From contig NC_016132.3 in NCBI RefSeq assembly GCF_000005505.3, forward strand, positions 46,204,914 to 46,268,913: DNA of 64,000 nt, in the 5' to 3' direction. A program made the position numbers and the translations under genes. The DNA comes from Brachypodium distachyon. Its lineage: Eukaryota; Streptophyta; Magnoliopsida; Poales; Poaceae. This document shows positions 1 through 13,239 of the stretch, one piece after another. The first letter of the stretch is position 1. Every line of letters starts with the position of its first letter. The notes under the pieces are model-generated. The model worked only from the letters and a program-made list of their open reading frames with translations. It had not been told where the DNA came from and made no database searches.

Positions 1-94
1 GTGAGGGGAAATTTCATGGCTGGGCTCATGGCTTCCGTCGGTTGAAAGACAAAAGGAAGGAGGCGTGGCCACGTGGCACCGGGCTAGGCCAAAG

Positions 95-480
95 CGGCAC
101 GGCGAATCTTGCCGGATCCAGGGAAGAACGGCGCGCTGCCAATGAGGTAGCAGCAGGCGGGCCTCCGGCCGTGGATCTTGCCGGATACGGTGAAGAACGG
201 GGCGGCTGAAGGATGGAACGGGGTAGCAGCGGACGGGCCAGAGGCGGCAGCGTCGGATCTCGCTGGACAAGGTGAAGAACGGGGCGGCGGAAGGATGGAA
301 CAGGTATCAACGAACGGGCCGGAGGCGGCAGCGCCGGATCTCGCCGGAGACGACGACGGCGGATCTCAAAAAGGGGATGGGGCGGAAGCAACGGGCGGGG
401 ACGGGGAAGAGGTCGGGCGCAATGGCAGCCTAGAGACGACGGCGGAGGGTCTCGCTGGATCCGGGGAAGGAGGGCCGCTG
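95..480. repeat. Imperfect GC-rich tandem repeat
   Basis: A unit of about 70-80 bp recurs, anchored on a GCCGGAT-like word near 111, 180, 252 and 332. Each unit also carries variants of GAAGAACGGGGCGGC and of GGAACGGGGTAGCAGCGGACGGGCC. Reading frames are open on both strands, but this reflects the GC-rich repetition, and I recognise no protein family. A related but weaker unit continues to about 480. Confidence 0.5.
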
Positions 481-1230
481 GAGAGCTCAGGCGGCAGTGA
501 GGATGGGGGCCTCCTGTTTCTCCTCCTCTTCTTTCTCTACCGGCTTCTTTTTGCTATACAGGAGCGAGCGAAGAGGTATAAGTGAACGCACGTGGGGGAG
601 GGTGCGGGAAGTGGGCGAATTCAACCCAAAACCGAGCGGAAGAGCTCGGAATTGGTTGAGGGCGCTCGTAGTTGCGAAGGGTACCGATTGGAATTCGAAG
701 GGAATTCCAGTCACTGATTCCGAGACCACCCAAACAGATGAATTGGAAGACACTCAATACCAATTTCGAATTCTGGGGTTGAATATCTACATCCAAACGG
801 GGTGTTCTAGTAATTAAAAGGGTGTCATTTCCTCACAGTGAATTTGCCTGGCTATGAATCAAACAGATTTTGCATTTTTGTGTGCTCACCAAGTAAGTGT
901 ATTTTACATTTTCAGCTTTGACGAGGAGAATGCAACTCACCAAGTGAAAAAGACCCTTTTGCCTTTTTCATAAGGCTTACCATGCATTTCTAACTCATGG
1001 GTTCACATTAGTATATTCACTAGTCTAACCATTTCTCACTCATGGGGTTCACATTTTCCACACCAAAAGAGTGAAAGATTCTTTCTTATTTATGTCAATG
1101 TTATTTCCTCCTACCAAGGGCAAGATTGTTTTTTTCGAAAAGGGGTGGCAACAATTTCTGCCCACCATGATCACGACACCTAACGCGGGATGAATGCTAG
1201 CAATTGAGGTTAATTTAGCCCAACTCACCT

Positions 1231-1395
1231 TCAAACGGAACCAGTTCCAGGCTTTGACGGTGTCGCTAGCCCGTGTCCCTCTTGACACTTGCTTCCCCCG
1301 GCGCCATAGGCGGGGCCGATGATGATGAGCCCGATCACCGAGGTGACAACAAGCCGGACCAGCTGCCACACGTAGAAGTAACCGCACTTCAGCAT
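1231..1395 (-). CDS. Candidate 54-aa small membrane peptide (unrecognised)
   Basis: The reading frame starts at the ATG at 1395 and stops at TGA 1233-1231. It begins MLKCGYFYVW and has one strongly hydrophobic stretch at about residues 9-28 (several Val, Leu and Ile ending in GP), then a short Gly/Ser/Pro-rich tail with one Cys near residue 37. This looks like a single membrane anchor or an uncleaved signal anchor. Two nucleotides after the stop lies a perfect splice donor (AAG|GTGAGT, intron from 1228 downward), which suggests a transcript with an intron in the 3' UTR. The sequence upstream of the ATG is leader-like and purine-rich. I do not recognise the family and infer no function. Conservation in other grasses would decide whether it is real. 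Confidence 0.4.
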   Translation of the reverse strand: MLKCGYFYVWQLVRLVVTSVIGLIIIGPAYGAGGSKCQEGHGLATPSKPGTGSV

Positions 1396-1679
1396 GGCTA
1401 GCTAATGGGCGATGGCTTCTCATCTCCTCTCTTCTCTCCGCCGTTGTACATGGAGTGTGCTGCTCTTGCTACTGCTCCTTTGGCACAGCTCGTGTGAGTG
1501 AACTCTAGCAAGTGAGGCCTATTTACGATTCCCCTAATTTGTACGATACAAAATTAAACCAGGAGAAAACTTGTATTCATCATTTTATTTGTGCGTGGAC
1601 CCATTGTGGGGCTAACACGGGAAAGGAACAGCCGGTGCACGAGGACATCGTCCACGCCGCCTAGGAAAGACGCAGCTGC

Positions 1680-2370
1680 TAATCCTGGCCATCGGGTCTG
1701 GTTCTTTCGGGCCAGCCCGAGGCACGCAAAGAAAGCACGGCCCATAAAATGGCACGGCACGGGCCAAATTGTGCCGGGCCAGGCAGGAAGCCCACCTCGT
1801 GCCAAGCTTTTCTTGAGATGCGGCCCATGGGCTCGCACGAGCACGACACGACAAATCGCGGTACGAGCACGACAAGGGAACAAGGCCGACACGGCACGGC
1901 CAGCACGAAATCGCCTGGCACGATTTCGGTAACGAGAGGTATGATTTCCACAACCAAAGGCACAAGGCACAGAAGCACGATCCTATTTTACCGTAGCTGG
2001 GACGTCCGCGCGACCCAACCGGCCGAATCGCGTCAGCGGCATCACCCAATTGACCTTCCGTCGTCCACTCGTCTCTCTCGGTCGCTCCCTCTTCTCGGTC
2101 GCCCGAAGGCCCGAACAGTGGAAAACAGGCGAGCGGGCCGAGCCAGGCACGAAATCACCACGTGCCGGGCATTTTCCTCAGATGAGGCTAGTGGGCCAAA
2201 CTGGCACGTCACGGACCCATTTCTTGCCGACCCGTGCCGGGCCGGCCGTACCGGGTCGCCACCTCCTCGTGCCCGGACCGTGCCGGGTCAGCCCGATGGA
2301 TAGGAGTAGTAGCTGCGTTGGGCTTCTCCGATAGAAACGCGTGGGCCGCAGCCATCATTGGGCTGGGCTC
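1680..2370. repeat. Region dense in GGCACG/CGTGCC words, possible DNA-transposon relic
   Basis: The stretch is crowded with short inverted words (GGCACGGCACGGGCC, GTGCCGGGCC, GGCACGAAATC). Two blocks resemble each other: TTTTCTTGAGATGCGGCCCATGGGC near 1806 and TTTTCCTCAGATGAGGCTAGTGGGCC near 2171. Such palindromic word clusters occur as subterminal repeats of hAT-type elements, but I found no clear terminal inverted repeats or target duplication. The ORFs here are by-products of base composition. Confidence 0.35.
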
Positions 2371-3085
2371 GAGAATGAGCGGGAAAATAGGCTTGGAATT
2401 TGAAACTCCTTCCAAATTCCTTTCAGCCTATTTTTTAATTTTCTGTGAGTGCTATTATTGTGTGCTTTAGAAAAATTGGCATTGCAAAAAATTTCAGCTA
2501 TATTTTTTATTTTCCATTTGTAAATAATAACAACAACAATCTTTTTTTTCTTAAGAAATAAGCCTTTTGTCCCAAACAAGTATGGTATTGGGGTAAGCTA
2601 GATATGAAACCCATGCAAAAATTTGCGGGAAACAAAAGTAAACACAACAACAGCAAAATACGGACGACCACATGGATAGCGGATTTCCGGAATCCAGATC
2701 TCTGGACACGTTCCAGTCTTGTCTCCCTCTTGTCCCGCTGCTTCTGCTTCCGTAGCCGACGAGACCACGCCGCCGCCGCCATGTCCTCCTCGTCGGATTA
2801 CATCAAAGGAGTCGGGGAAACGAGCGCCAAGACCTGCTAGGAAATAGCTGTGGGCTGTGGACCTGTGGCCCTGTGCCGTGCAGCAACGAAGATGATCAAG
2901 CCAGGCCGGCCCGGCCTGTCCTTCACCTGTCAGCGGCCTATCCGTCCTACAGTACTCCGTAACTCGGTTCCCCAGATATTCTAAAAAAAAACTCGGTTCC
3001 CCAGTCAGTCCAACTCCAACCCCCCTTCCTCGGTTCCCCCCCGGTTCGCGAGCGATCCGGCCACGCTCCGACCTCGCCGCCGGCC

Positions 3086-6000
3086 ATGTCCTCCTCCGTC
3101 TCAGTCGCGGCGGAGTGGGACCTCCTCTCCGATCGTTTCTACCGCCGCATCACCATCTACTCCCCGCTCCCCTGGTCCTCCCCGGCCACCACCACTGCCT
3201 CCTCCTCCGGCGGCGGCACTGGCGGGGTCGGTCGCCTCGACCTCTCCAACCACATCGTCGCCGCCGCTCCCTTCGGCGGCCCGATCGCCGCTGTTCGCGA
3301 TGACTCCAAGATCGTGCAGCTCCACTCCGAGCCCTCGCGCCGCCGCCTTCTCCTCTTCTCCTCCTCTGGCCACCCCCTCGCCTCGTCCCCGTGGACGCCC
3401 CACCTCCCTCGCCTCCACTCGCTCGCCTTCTCCAGCTCCCTCAACCTCCTCGCCCTCCTCTCCGATGGTTCCCTCCTCCGTTTCCGCCTCCCCGATCTGA
3501 ATCCCATGCCTAGCTCTAGCCCCGTGCCCCTGCTCCCGCCCGCCTCAGGCGGCGTCGCCGACGCTGTTTTCTGGGGAGGTGGTGTGGCTATCCTCACCGA
3601 GGACAACCGCGTCGTGGTCACCACCGACATCGAGGTCGACGACCCGCACCCGCGGGAGCTTGCTGACCCGTGCGTTGGCGAGGATGAGCAGGTGCTATGT
3701 ATGGCAGTGGTGGAGCCACAGTTCGTCATGTCCGGGAGCCCAGAGGTTCTACTCGCAGTCGGCGATCGGGTAGTGGCGGTTGATGAGGATGGCGTGCAGG
3801 TACTCGGAGAGACCCTGGAGATTGGACCCGTGCAGAAAATGGCGGTGTCACCTAACGGGAAGCTGCTTGCAGCGTTTGCACATGATGGCCGCCTGCTCGT
3901 AATCCCCACGGATTTCTCCAGGGTCATATTTGAGTACGAGTGTGACGTAAGTTTCTAGGTTTACTGCACTGTCTAGTGTGATCTGTTAGTGATTTTTGGC
4001 TAATATTGGTGTATTTAATCAGTTGTCTAGGCATGAATTACTGGAATACTCTTGCACAGTTATTCATTAGTATCTTTAATCTTGTAGTCTGCGCTACCAC
4101 CGGATCAGATAGCTTGGTGTGGGTTGGACAGCGTGCTCCTTTACTGGCCTGAAGTGCTTTTGATGGTTGGCCCCAATGGAGATCCAGTGCAGTATAATTA
4201 TGATGAACCCATAATGCTCATTCCAGAGTGTGATGGCGTAAGAATCCTCTCAAATTCAAGTATGGAATTTCTACACCGAGTCCCAGATTCTAGTACATTA
4301 ATTTTTGGCATTGGAAGCATGTCCCCAGCAGCATTACTGTATGATGCTAGAGATCACTACGACAAACAAAGTGCTAAGGTACTGTTTAGTTTCCTTTCTT
4401 ATGTAGATAATGTATGCCTCAAAATGTATAATCCGTTTGTCTTTTACTGCTGTCATCCACTTGTTGCTAGCTTAGTGCATTGTGTAATCACTTGAGAGGA
4501 TGCAAACCTTGATTCATGCCAGGATCACTACTTGAGAGATAGCAATTATAGGAGGCAGTGGTTTCTTCTTGCTTGCCATAATAAGGACTGGTCTTAACAT
4601 ACTTGGAGTTCAGTTAACGACTAGGAGTCTAGGACTCCAAGTAATCCCCAACCACTTGCCTAATTCTGATCCGAACTCTCTCCTAGCTCTTATAAATTGT
4701 TCTCCTGGTGTTTTAGCCTGCCTGTTCTCTCTCCTCATCGTCTGCTCCTCCCTTGATTGGATTCATGCCATGCCACAAACTGTCATGGACTGTAATGAAT
4801 GCTACAACTCTTAGCTGAATATCACAAAGTCTAGGTGTACTTAAAAATTTCAGTAGTGTTAGCCTTTTCTTTTCTTATAGACATCAATGACAAGAAAATA
4901 AGGGTATATCCATCCACACAAGTATATGGCCCAATATGGCCTTGAAATTAAACATAATACAAATATGGCTCCATGTGAACCAACTACAGAATTAACATAT
5001 CCGTCTCAACAATATAGCATAAACATCGAACAACTTATAATGAGCAAGATTAAACTAGTTGATGTACTTGATGTATATTAAGAAGTCTAGATATGTATTA
5101 GGGTAGTGTGTGTCCCAAGCATTAGAGGTGCTCATCCCAATCCCATCCATGCCACTAGGATTTGTTACCTGAAAACCAAATAAAGAGTTAACGGCTCCAG
5201 GTGTTGTGTCACTTGTTGCACCTCAGACCAGGTATTGTCAATAGTTGCACATAACTCCATCGAGCAAAGGGGTACTGCTTGCCTCTTCTCTTCCTCTGTT
5301 CGTCTAGGACCTAAGGCTGGAAACAGCAGAGGAGTCAATGGTGAGTCATCACAGTCTGTATGGATCACAAAATTTGTGGATTAGCCAACATTGCCTGCCT
5401 CAGTACTCATAAGGGAGAGAGGAGGGGGAGAGGGAGAGGCTAAGTGGTCTATCTATCATTGTACCGGCAAGCTCAGAGACACTCGATGATCAATCATTGT
5501 AAGGATTGGAGTAACATTTTGAGATCATCGAACCAATCACATATAGGGTAAACACCAAACATCCATGACATGGGGTGTCGTACTAAGCTTCCAGGACCAG
5601 CAATAATCCCCCAAACTGGCAATAATACCACATTTTGGGCTCTCTGCTTATTTCACACTTTATTTTTGACAGTGGCTTTATTGACATTTTTGAGTGCACA
5701 ACATTGACATTTTTCTTACAGTGTACTTTATTGCATTCACCATGTGGAACTTGTGAATTATATCAGGGCTGTTTGATATCTCTGTATTATAAAAATATTA
5801 TTGATCATTTCGGAAATTGTTCTTTCGTCTCATCTCATAAATAGGTCCTCTTTCTCTTGAAAACCAAAGATAAGACAATAAAAGTAATCTACACTTGCAG
5901 GCTTATGATAACTATCAGCTAATATCATCCTCCTTGCCCGAGGCGATTGAGGCTTGTATTGACGCTGCTGGGCATGAGTTTGATGTTTCACGCCAACATA

Positions 6001-9000
6001 CGTTACTGAGAGCTGCGACTTATGGGCTAGCTTTCTGCAGGTTTCTTTCTATCTTTAGGATGCTGCTTTTTTACATCTGTGTTTTTCTTCTTATTTCCAA
6101 GTAATCACTTACTGTCGTGGAACCCGTGCACATCACTTACTAGTTACCAATGTCAAGCTGAAACCATATGAGTACTATATAGCCTTGACATGTAAAATTG
6201 CTGAATTTAAAATAACATATATTTGATACAGTATGAGGTCACCGGTTATTTTGTGCTCAGTTGATTCTTTCTCATGTCTAACATAAGCCCTTAATCCCTA
6301 GTGTTTTTTTGGACTCCGGTGAAATGCTCAGTTGGATTATTCCCTACTTTTCCTTTTACTGGATTGTCAAGTTGGGTGACATCATTTGCTCCAGCATTTC
6401 TTGCCTACACTGCTAGGGAATTGCTGCATAGGATAAGATGAACACATTCAACTAAAAAATGTGCATGATGTTGTACTTCTTAGAGAACTACTGATCATTG
6501 ACCAAACTGTAAAACAGAGCTTGTATTATGCCAACCCTCTCCAAATAGCTGCATGCAAAGGTTAAACTGTAGTAGATAGCGCTGTTATTGTATGCTAAAA
6601 CTTCTGGCTACACAGCATCAGTACTTGTTTGGCCTAGCATATCCGTATGAGATATCATATCCAATACTGATACACGCCGACGTATATCGGTGAAGTATCG
6701 AGTATATCACAATATAAATGCCGATATGTTTCCGATACTTGTTTGATACATGCTGGATACGCCCAACCCTGGAAGTGTCCAGTAATGCTTATCTTACCCT
6801 GCCTCTCCTGATCCTCAACCTCTGTCCTGTTCCCCTGCCTCTGTGGTAAGAGCACCAGCAGCAGCTAGCGAGTCAGGGGCTTGACAGCGAAGTTCTCACT
6901 GCTCAGATTAATCTTGGTACTATACTTCTCTACAAGTGAATCTTCGTACCCCAATCGGCTCTTGCTGAACAACAAACTTGCTCCCTCTTCGTGTGTCTTG
7001 TCTGGAAGAGGGCAGTCTTCTGGAGTAACTTGACTAGCATCGATAACATTCCCAGCTCTAAACCATGGACACCCTGGCACTCCTCTAGGAGGACTTTATG
7101 GATGCACTAATGCTCAATGGGTTTCCCTTTCTACTTCCTGTCGTTTTCTGGCGAAAGAATGCATGTCTAGTGTCTTGGCTGTAGATGCAACAATAGTTGA
7201 GAAAAAACAGTATTTGAGAGAAGCCCTTCCTTTTCCACTACAATAAAAGCTTCTCAACTTGGCTGGGGCATAAGGTCTTCTAGGAGCCTACATAGAAGCT
7301 TGCTTAATTTGGCCAGATTGCCCAACCAAGAGCTTTGTTTAAAAGTTAGGTTAGATATGTTGCTTATTGCTTGACCTTACATATTTTGACTTACTGAATT
7401 TATTGGCCACCTTTTTTTTCTGACCCAAAAACAGTAGGAGAGAGGCTCCTAAAGTCCTAATGTGATAAAATTAACAACACACCAGAGTTACATATGTACA
7501 TAACGGAGAGGGAGAAAGTTTCCTTCTCCCCACCGAACCTTACAAAAGATTAAAAGTGATTAACTACAGAAGTAAGAGTACTGGACAGGGAATCGGAGAC
7601 CCTAAAGCCTAGCAAAGTAAGATCAGCCTTGACTTTTTTAAACTTGGACAGCAGTATTATGCCTTGCTGCTACTGCCACACCTCATGCATCTTGCAATAT
7701 TGGAATGCTACAAGAGTATGTTACTAATTTTTTTTAGACGAAAGGCATCATGTGCCCGACTTTATATATAAAGCTAACCGGCCAAATAGAGTGCAACAAC
7801 GCTGGGGAGACCAGCTTACAGTGGATTACGAACTGAATAAAAGGCACAGCAAAAAGAGCCCCATCCACAAAACAGCATCAGCTTGGAGGAATAGTGGTGG
7901 GCTTCAGGGTCGCAAGGATGCGTCTAAACTCTGTTGCAGCTGTCGGAAATGCCTGGGAGTCCATCGAACTTGCCATCGGGGACCTGAGTTGAAGAAGCAA
8001 AGCAGTATTGAAATTACAGTTAGTGGGGTGGGAAGGGAGCTTATGTTCAATAGTATATTTACTCCTAATCCCCCAAATAGCCCAACATTGCGCAGCAACA
8101 GACTCCCAAGCAATTCTGCGAGAAGCCCCTGAAAGCCCATGGACCCTGCCAAGGAAACAGGCCAAGTCCCTAGGATCCCAATCATAGAGGAGAATCTCCC
8201 GACCACGTGCCCACATGAGTTGGGCTAAAACACAGCCAAAGAAAATGCGGTCTACTTTCTCAATATCCCCGCAAACACAGCCAAAGAACATGTTATTAAT
8301 TACCACTGTTGACCATCACTTTATTTGGAACACTTTAGGTACTAGCATTCTTCTATATAGAATAATTTATTGCTGATATTTGAACTTGGTATTGATACCC
8401 AGTTGGCTTTGGCAGTCGATTTCCGCATGGACGCTTCCAAGAAATGTGCAAGACGTTACGAGTTCTAAATGCTGTCCGTGACCCTGAGATTGGAATGCCG
8501 CTTACCATTCAGCAGTACAAGGTTTGTATTGCTTTCAGATTCTGAATTAAACATTTCTCTTATCTTCGTTAGCTTTTATATCATATCTTATGGTTCTTGT
8601 TTGTTTTCTGTGTAGTTGCTTACTGCAACTGTGCTTATTGGACGTCTGATTAATGCTAATCAGCATCTTTTGGCACTTCGCATCTCTGAGTACCTTAACC
8701 TGAATCCGGTAACTGCTTTTTTCTTCTCCTTCACTTTCCGGGTAAATTTTACTTCAACGTGCATAAGTGCTGTCTTAATTGTTGCATAATCTTGTTCTTA
8801 ACTCACCATATGCATAATAAAGTTATGTTTGCTTTTCTTTGTTATTATTATTTTGGCAGAAGAACAATACAAAACACTAAATTTGTTATTACTTATTTGA
8901 GTTTGTATGCAAAGTGACTGGTAGTCCTGTAAGGTCTTAACAGTACCAGAAGGAATACTTGCCAGTTTGACGGTAAAAAGGATAGACTGTTGTGAATTCT

Positions 9001-12000
9001 TGCACTAATTGCAATTAATGTATTTGGTTAAGTGATACCAGCTCTATTTGCACCTTAAAATATTTTATAGGAGGTTGTGATTATGCATTGGGCATGTGAG
9101 AAAATAGCAGCGTCAGCTGCAATTCCAGATACAGTCCTTCTTGAAGGTCTACTTGACAAGGTTTGTGTTTCCTATAGTCTGACTCGATATTTGATGTTAC
9201 CTGCCAATACTTAATAGTGTTTGTTTTCCCATGCTTGGCATGTTCTTACCGTTGCAGCTTAGGTTATGCAAAGGCATATCATATGCTGCAGTGGCAGCTC
9301 ATGCAGATAACAGCGGCCGGCGAAAGTTGGCTGCAATGCTCGTTGACCATGAGTCCCAATTCTCGAAACAGGCAAGTTTTCTTTTGGCTTTTGAGTAAGG
9401 TGTATAAGCTTCTTTTGGCTAATGAGTAAGGTGGATAGTTCTAACTGATTGAATTAGCAATCCACTGTTTCAGCACTTTCTTGGACTTTGGATGTTTTAG
9501 GAAATAGCTTTGATGGTTCCTGTATCTTGATTATCTTCATATTTTTGCACCATACTTCCTCTATTCCTAAATATGATAATGTACCTACGGTAGTGTTTCT
9601 TACCATAGTTCACTGAACATTAGCATCTTAGCTTGAATTATTAATGTTTCAAATTGAAGTATGCCCTGTAGGTAGACATGGGAATGGAGCAATATCCAAG
9701 TCCAAACTTGAACTACCCAACTGTTATCTGAATATGCTAGATCCATTCCACATCACGCGCTTGTCAGAGCAGAGGCCCAGGACAGCCCTGGCGCTAAGCT
9801 CGAAGAGCTGCCTTCATGGGCATTGATGTGTGCCGGTGCCACAGGCACATGTAACTGATGTTGTATCTTCCATGTGCATAAGTGCTGTGTTAATTGTTGC
9901 ATAATCTTGTTCAGAACGTGTCACAGCTGCAGCTGGTCTTGTATGTTCCAGGATGCTAATATACTGTAAGAAACAGGAGACATTTGTCGGGAACTGCACA
10001 AAAACAAAGAGGAAGAAAGGAATAAACACTAGTAGATGCCACCCTCTCATTTCTTTATTTATTTTACTTTCAGATTCCTTTGTTGCTAAGCATCGATGAA
10101 CAAGACAAAGCATTACAGAAGTCAATTGAGAGTGGTGATACTGATCTTGTGTACCTTGTGCTTTTCCATATCTGGCAGAAGGTAGCTGTAGAAAAGGTAA
10201 GTGGATCTCCCTTCCTCTCCTAATTCCATTACTGTTCCAGATAAGGCACTGCTGCTGAGAATCGATGGAAACCAACAATGAGCATGCTCTTGTCTTCTGA
10301 CTACCTTTTGGGAACTATAAAAAATTTTGGTTTCCACTCATTATGTCCTTGTTAATGTTTGTTGACATAATTTTATTTTACAGAACGCTCCTTTGGATTT
10401 TTTTGGTGTAATCAATGCAAGGCCTTTGGCTCGAGATTTGTTTATGGCATATGCAAGGTGATTTATTGTGTCCAGTTCCTGGTTCTTCTGTTACATGTAT
10501 TGCTCTTGTTGAATACAGTCCATGTCTCTCTTGTGCACAGACATTCTAAGCATGAAGCTTTGAAGGACTTCTTTCTATCAACGGGGAGACTCCAAGTAGG
10601 TTCATACGTGATGATCTGTCTATTACTCTCTATTATTCTAACGTGTCCTACATATTGCCTTCCATACTATTTCAGTTGAGTCACTTTTAGATAAGCTCAG
10701 TAAGATGTGCTGGAAGGGATACAAATTTGGTGTGCTACAATCAGTAGTATCCCCTAGGATGAATTGCTTCATTACATGCAAATTTCCTTGCCTAAAATAT
10801 TTAGAGCAATTGCAGGATGCTGCCTTTCTTTTGTTGAAGGAGTCGAGAGAATTGGAGAAGATCCCAGTTGCAAGCAAGGGGTCTCCTCTCCATGGTCCAC
10901 AAGTGAGGCTAGTTGAGCAGGCCCACAGGCTTTTTGCCGAGACAAAGGAACATATTTTTGAATCCAAATCTGCTGAAGAGCATGCAAAGTTGCTAAGGTA
11001 TATGATGATTTATCAGAATCCCTTGTGATGTGAGGACATTATCGCCTCATTCTTAGAGAAAGTAATGGATTTTGGTCGTTAGCATCTGCGAGGTCAGTGA
11101 TGACTGATGAGTATCAGAAAGATCTTAATCGGAGTGTGCAATATCCACACAAAAAAGGTTCACCAAATGATGAAAGCTTTGGGACACCTGAAAATGAGGC
11201 AAAGTAAATTGCATATTCCACTTTAAATGTACTTAAACATGGTGCATATCCAGTTATCCACTCAGACTCAGTCATCATGAAACTAGTATTTGCTTCCCAG
11301 CTTGTAGGATAGGTTCGCACTTATTTCATTTTCATCTCACAAACCCCATTTGCTTCCATGCTGTAGCCAATTTTAAGTGAAATCCATTGGTGGAGGTTGG
11401 GGGTGATATTTCTTTGTGCTTATGAGCGGTATAACTTAACCATTTTCTGATGATTTTTCCCTTGCTTCCAGAGTGCAGCATCAACTAGAAGTTTCCACAA
11501 AGCAAGCAATATTTGTGGGTTCTAGTGTTAGTGATACAATAAAGACTTGTATAGCAATGGGAAATGAACGAGCTGCAGTCAAAGTGAAGTCAGAATTCAA
11601 GGTACTAAGGATGCCTTCGAGCAAAACAAACATGGCTGATGAATATTGTAACCTCATCTTTCTAATGTCCACAATGCTGCTAGGTTCCTGATAAAAGGTG
11701 GTACTGGCTGAAATCGTGTGCTTTAGCAACAGTTGGGAATTGGGATGCGTTGGAAACATTCTCGAAAGAGAGGAAACCACCAGGAGGTAGGTTTTCTTAT
11801 CTGAGTTGGATTTTCGTGAGAAATGAACTTGTGCTGAAGAAATATCAAGTTCATGTTTCTTCCATGCAAATTATAGTTTTCATCATAACAATATTTGTTC
11901 ACTGTACTGAATATGTTGTTGTCCTCTTTTTACTTGCAGGCTTTAAACCTTTCGTTGAAGCATGCATTGATGCTGGTAAAAAAACGGAAGCTCTCAAATA

Positions 12001-12989
12001 TGTCCCAAAATTAACAGATCCCGGTGAAAGATCTGAGGTATATTTTTTATATTTAGTTAACATCTCATCTAACAATTAAGGGATCATACAGTAAGCTTTA
12101 TGCATATCGGAGAACCTCTTGTTTTAAATAGCGTGCTATAAGATTTAGCGGCGGCCTGCTGCAGATGCTATACATGCTATTTCCTGCTATAAGCCCATAG
12201 CGTTGCGCTATTTCAAATAGCGTTTTGCAAAAAAACAAAACTAAAATATAGCCCAAAATAAATATTTTGTGTAGAATCACTTGCTAAAAAGTTCAGTTGT
12301 CTACAAGACCAAATCCATAGAGTAAACATAGATGTGAGGCATAATTAAATATATAAACTGTCAAGATTAAAGGATTGAACAGTTTTAGGTTAGATCTGGA
12401 GTAGTTTTAGGCCTGTCTTGGGACTTTTGGTCGGTGCTATAGTGTCGGGTCTTTAGATAAACCATAGGTGAGCATTAGGCATTCAATAGTATCTTATGCC
12501 TTGTCTCTGGGATGAAATTTTGGCCAAATAGATGAAGTGAAAGATGTGTAAAAATCTCGAAAAATTTCAGTACTCCCCCGATCCATAATAAGTGTAGCTG
12601 ATTTAGTACAACTTTAACCCTGGCTTTACTTGATAGTCTGTATGCTATAGAGCAACAGCCACGTCTGTTTTACCATGAGCATTACATCATCATGAAACAT
12701 CTGAGGCGATAGTTTAGGAACCTTGAACTATTCAAGTTTGAACTAAAACGAAAGCAGAACCAAGTAATTTTTTTTCCCGCATATGCTCTCTGATCTTGCC
12801 ATCGTTCTTCTCTAGGCATATGCACGTCTCAAGATGGACAAGGAAGCTGCAGAGGCAGCATCACAGGCCAAAGATGGCGATGAGCTATTTGGTCGTCTAA
12901 AGCTTACACTAGCACAGAATACAAATACAGCCGCAGCTTCTATTTTCGATACACTACGGGATCGACTATCGTTCCAAGGAACCTACTGA
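3086..12989 (+). CDS. VPS16: Vacuolar protein sorting-associated protein 16 (VPS16/VCL1), 15 exons, complete
   Basis: VPS16 is a core subunit of the HOPS and CORVET tethering complexes. It binds the SM protein VPS33 and drives fusion at late endosomes and the vacuole; the Arabidopsis orthologue is VACUOLELESS1. Exons: 3086-3946, 4088-4378, 5901-6040, 8416-8521, 8616-8708, 9071-9160, 9258-9371, 10074-10196, 10384-10457, 10541-10595, 10816-10997, 11472-11601, 11684-11786, 11940-12037, 12816-12989. They join in phase to give 877 aa, close to the usual plant length. Residues 1 to about 400 are the beta-propeller (VPS16_N), opening [14 protein letters not shown]. The rest is the alpha-solenoid (VPS16_C), ending in [13 protein letters not shown]. 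The ATG sits in GCCGGCCATGTCC. Intron 7 uses a GC donor (9372). Intron 3 (2.4 kb) holds a truncated LINE. No frameshift or missing block was seen. Confidence 0.95.
7730..8289 (-). mobile_element. 5'-truncated LINE (L1-type 3' end) in VPS16 intron 3
   Basis: The minus strand encodes the zinc-finger region typical of plant L1-like elements after the reverse transcriptase ([11 protein letters not shown], then [11 protein letters not shown]). The element ends in a T-run on the plus strand at about 7728-7735, which is its poly(A) tail. It is flanked by near-identical 12-bp direct repeats, ATGTTACTAATT at 7718-7729 and ATGTTATTAATT at 8290-8301, as expected of target-primed insertion. It lies antisense to VPS16 and is spliced out with intron 3 (6041-8415). 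Confidence 0.75.
12572..12625. mobile_element. Stowaway-like MITE fragment in VPS16 intron 14
   Basis: ACTCCCCCGATCCATAATAAGTGTAGC matches a Stowaway terminal repeat. I see no matching right end, so this is a decayed or truncated copy inside the last intron. Confidence 0.45.
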
Positions 12990-13239
12990 GATATGTACAC
13001 ATATCGCGATGCCTTCGTTTGTGTTGACTTCTGTGATTGTGTATTTTTAACCCCCACTGTGAATACACCCATAGGCCATATCCCTAGAAACTGAAGACCT
13101 CTGCGGCGATGGAAATGTTGTAGACGACGCCGGCCAAATAGGAGGTTACGAAAATTCTGACTTTGAATATAAACGTCTTGATTGTTGATCTTGCAGATTT
13201 TCTCAAAGCTTTGTGATATTATTCTCGAGTAAATCGTAC

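Noticed and set aside
2604..2840. Plus-strand 78-aa ORF ending MSSSSDYIKGVGETSAKTC with a good ATG context
   Set aside because: Only the last 19 codons look gene-like; no splice donor or family similarity follows, so it is probably leader-like or remnant sequence.
3101..3927. Long minus-strand ORFs opposite VPS16 exon 1
   Set aside because: Mirror frames of a GC-rich coding exon with Ser/Arg/Pro composition and no family similarity.
7878..8306. 142-aa ORF as a possible gene nested in VPS16 intron 3
   Set aside because: It is the zinc-finger end of a truncated LINE with poly(A) and flanking duplications.
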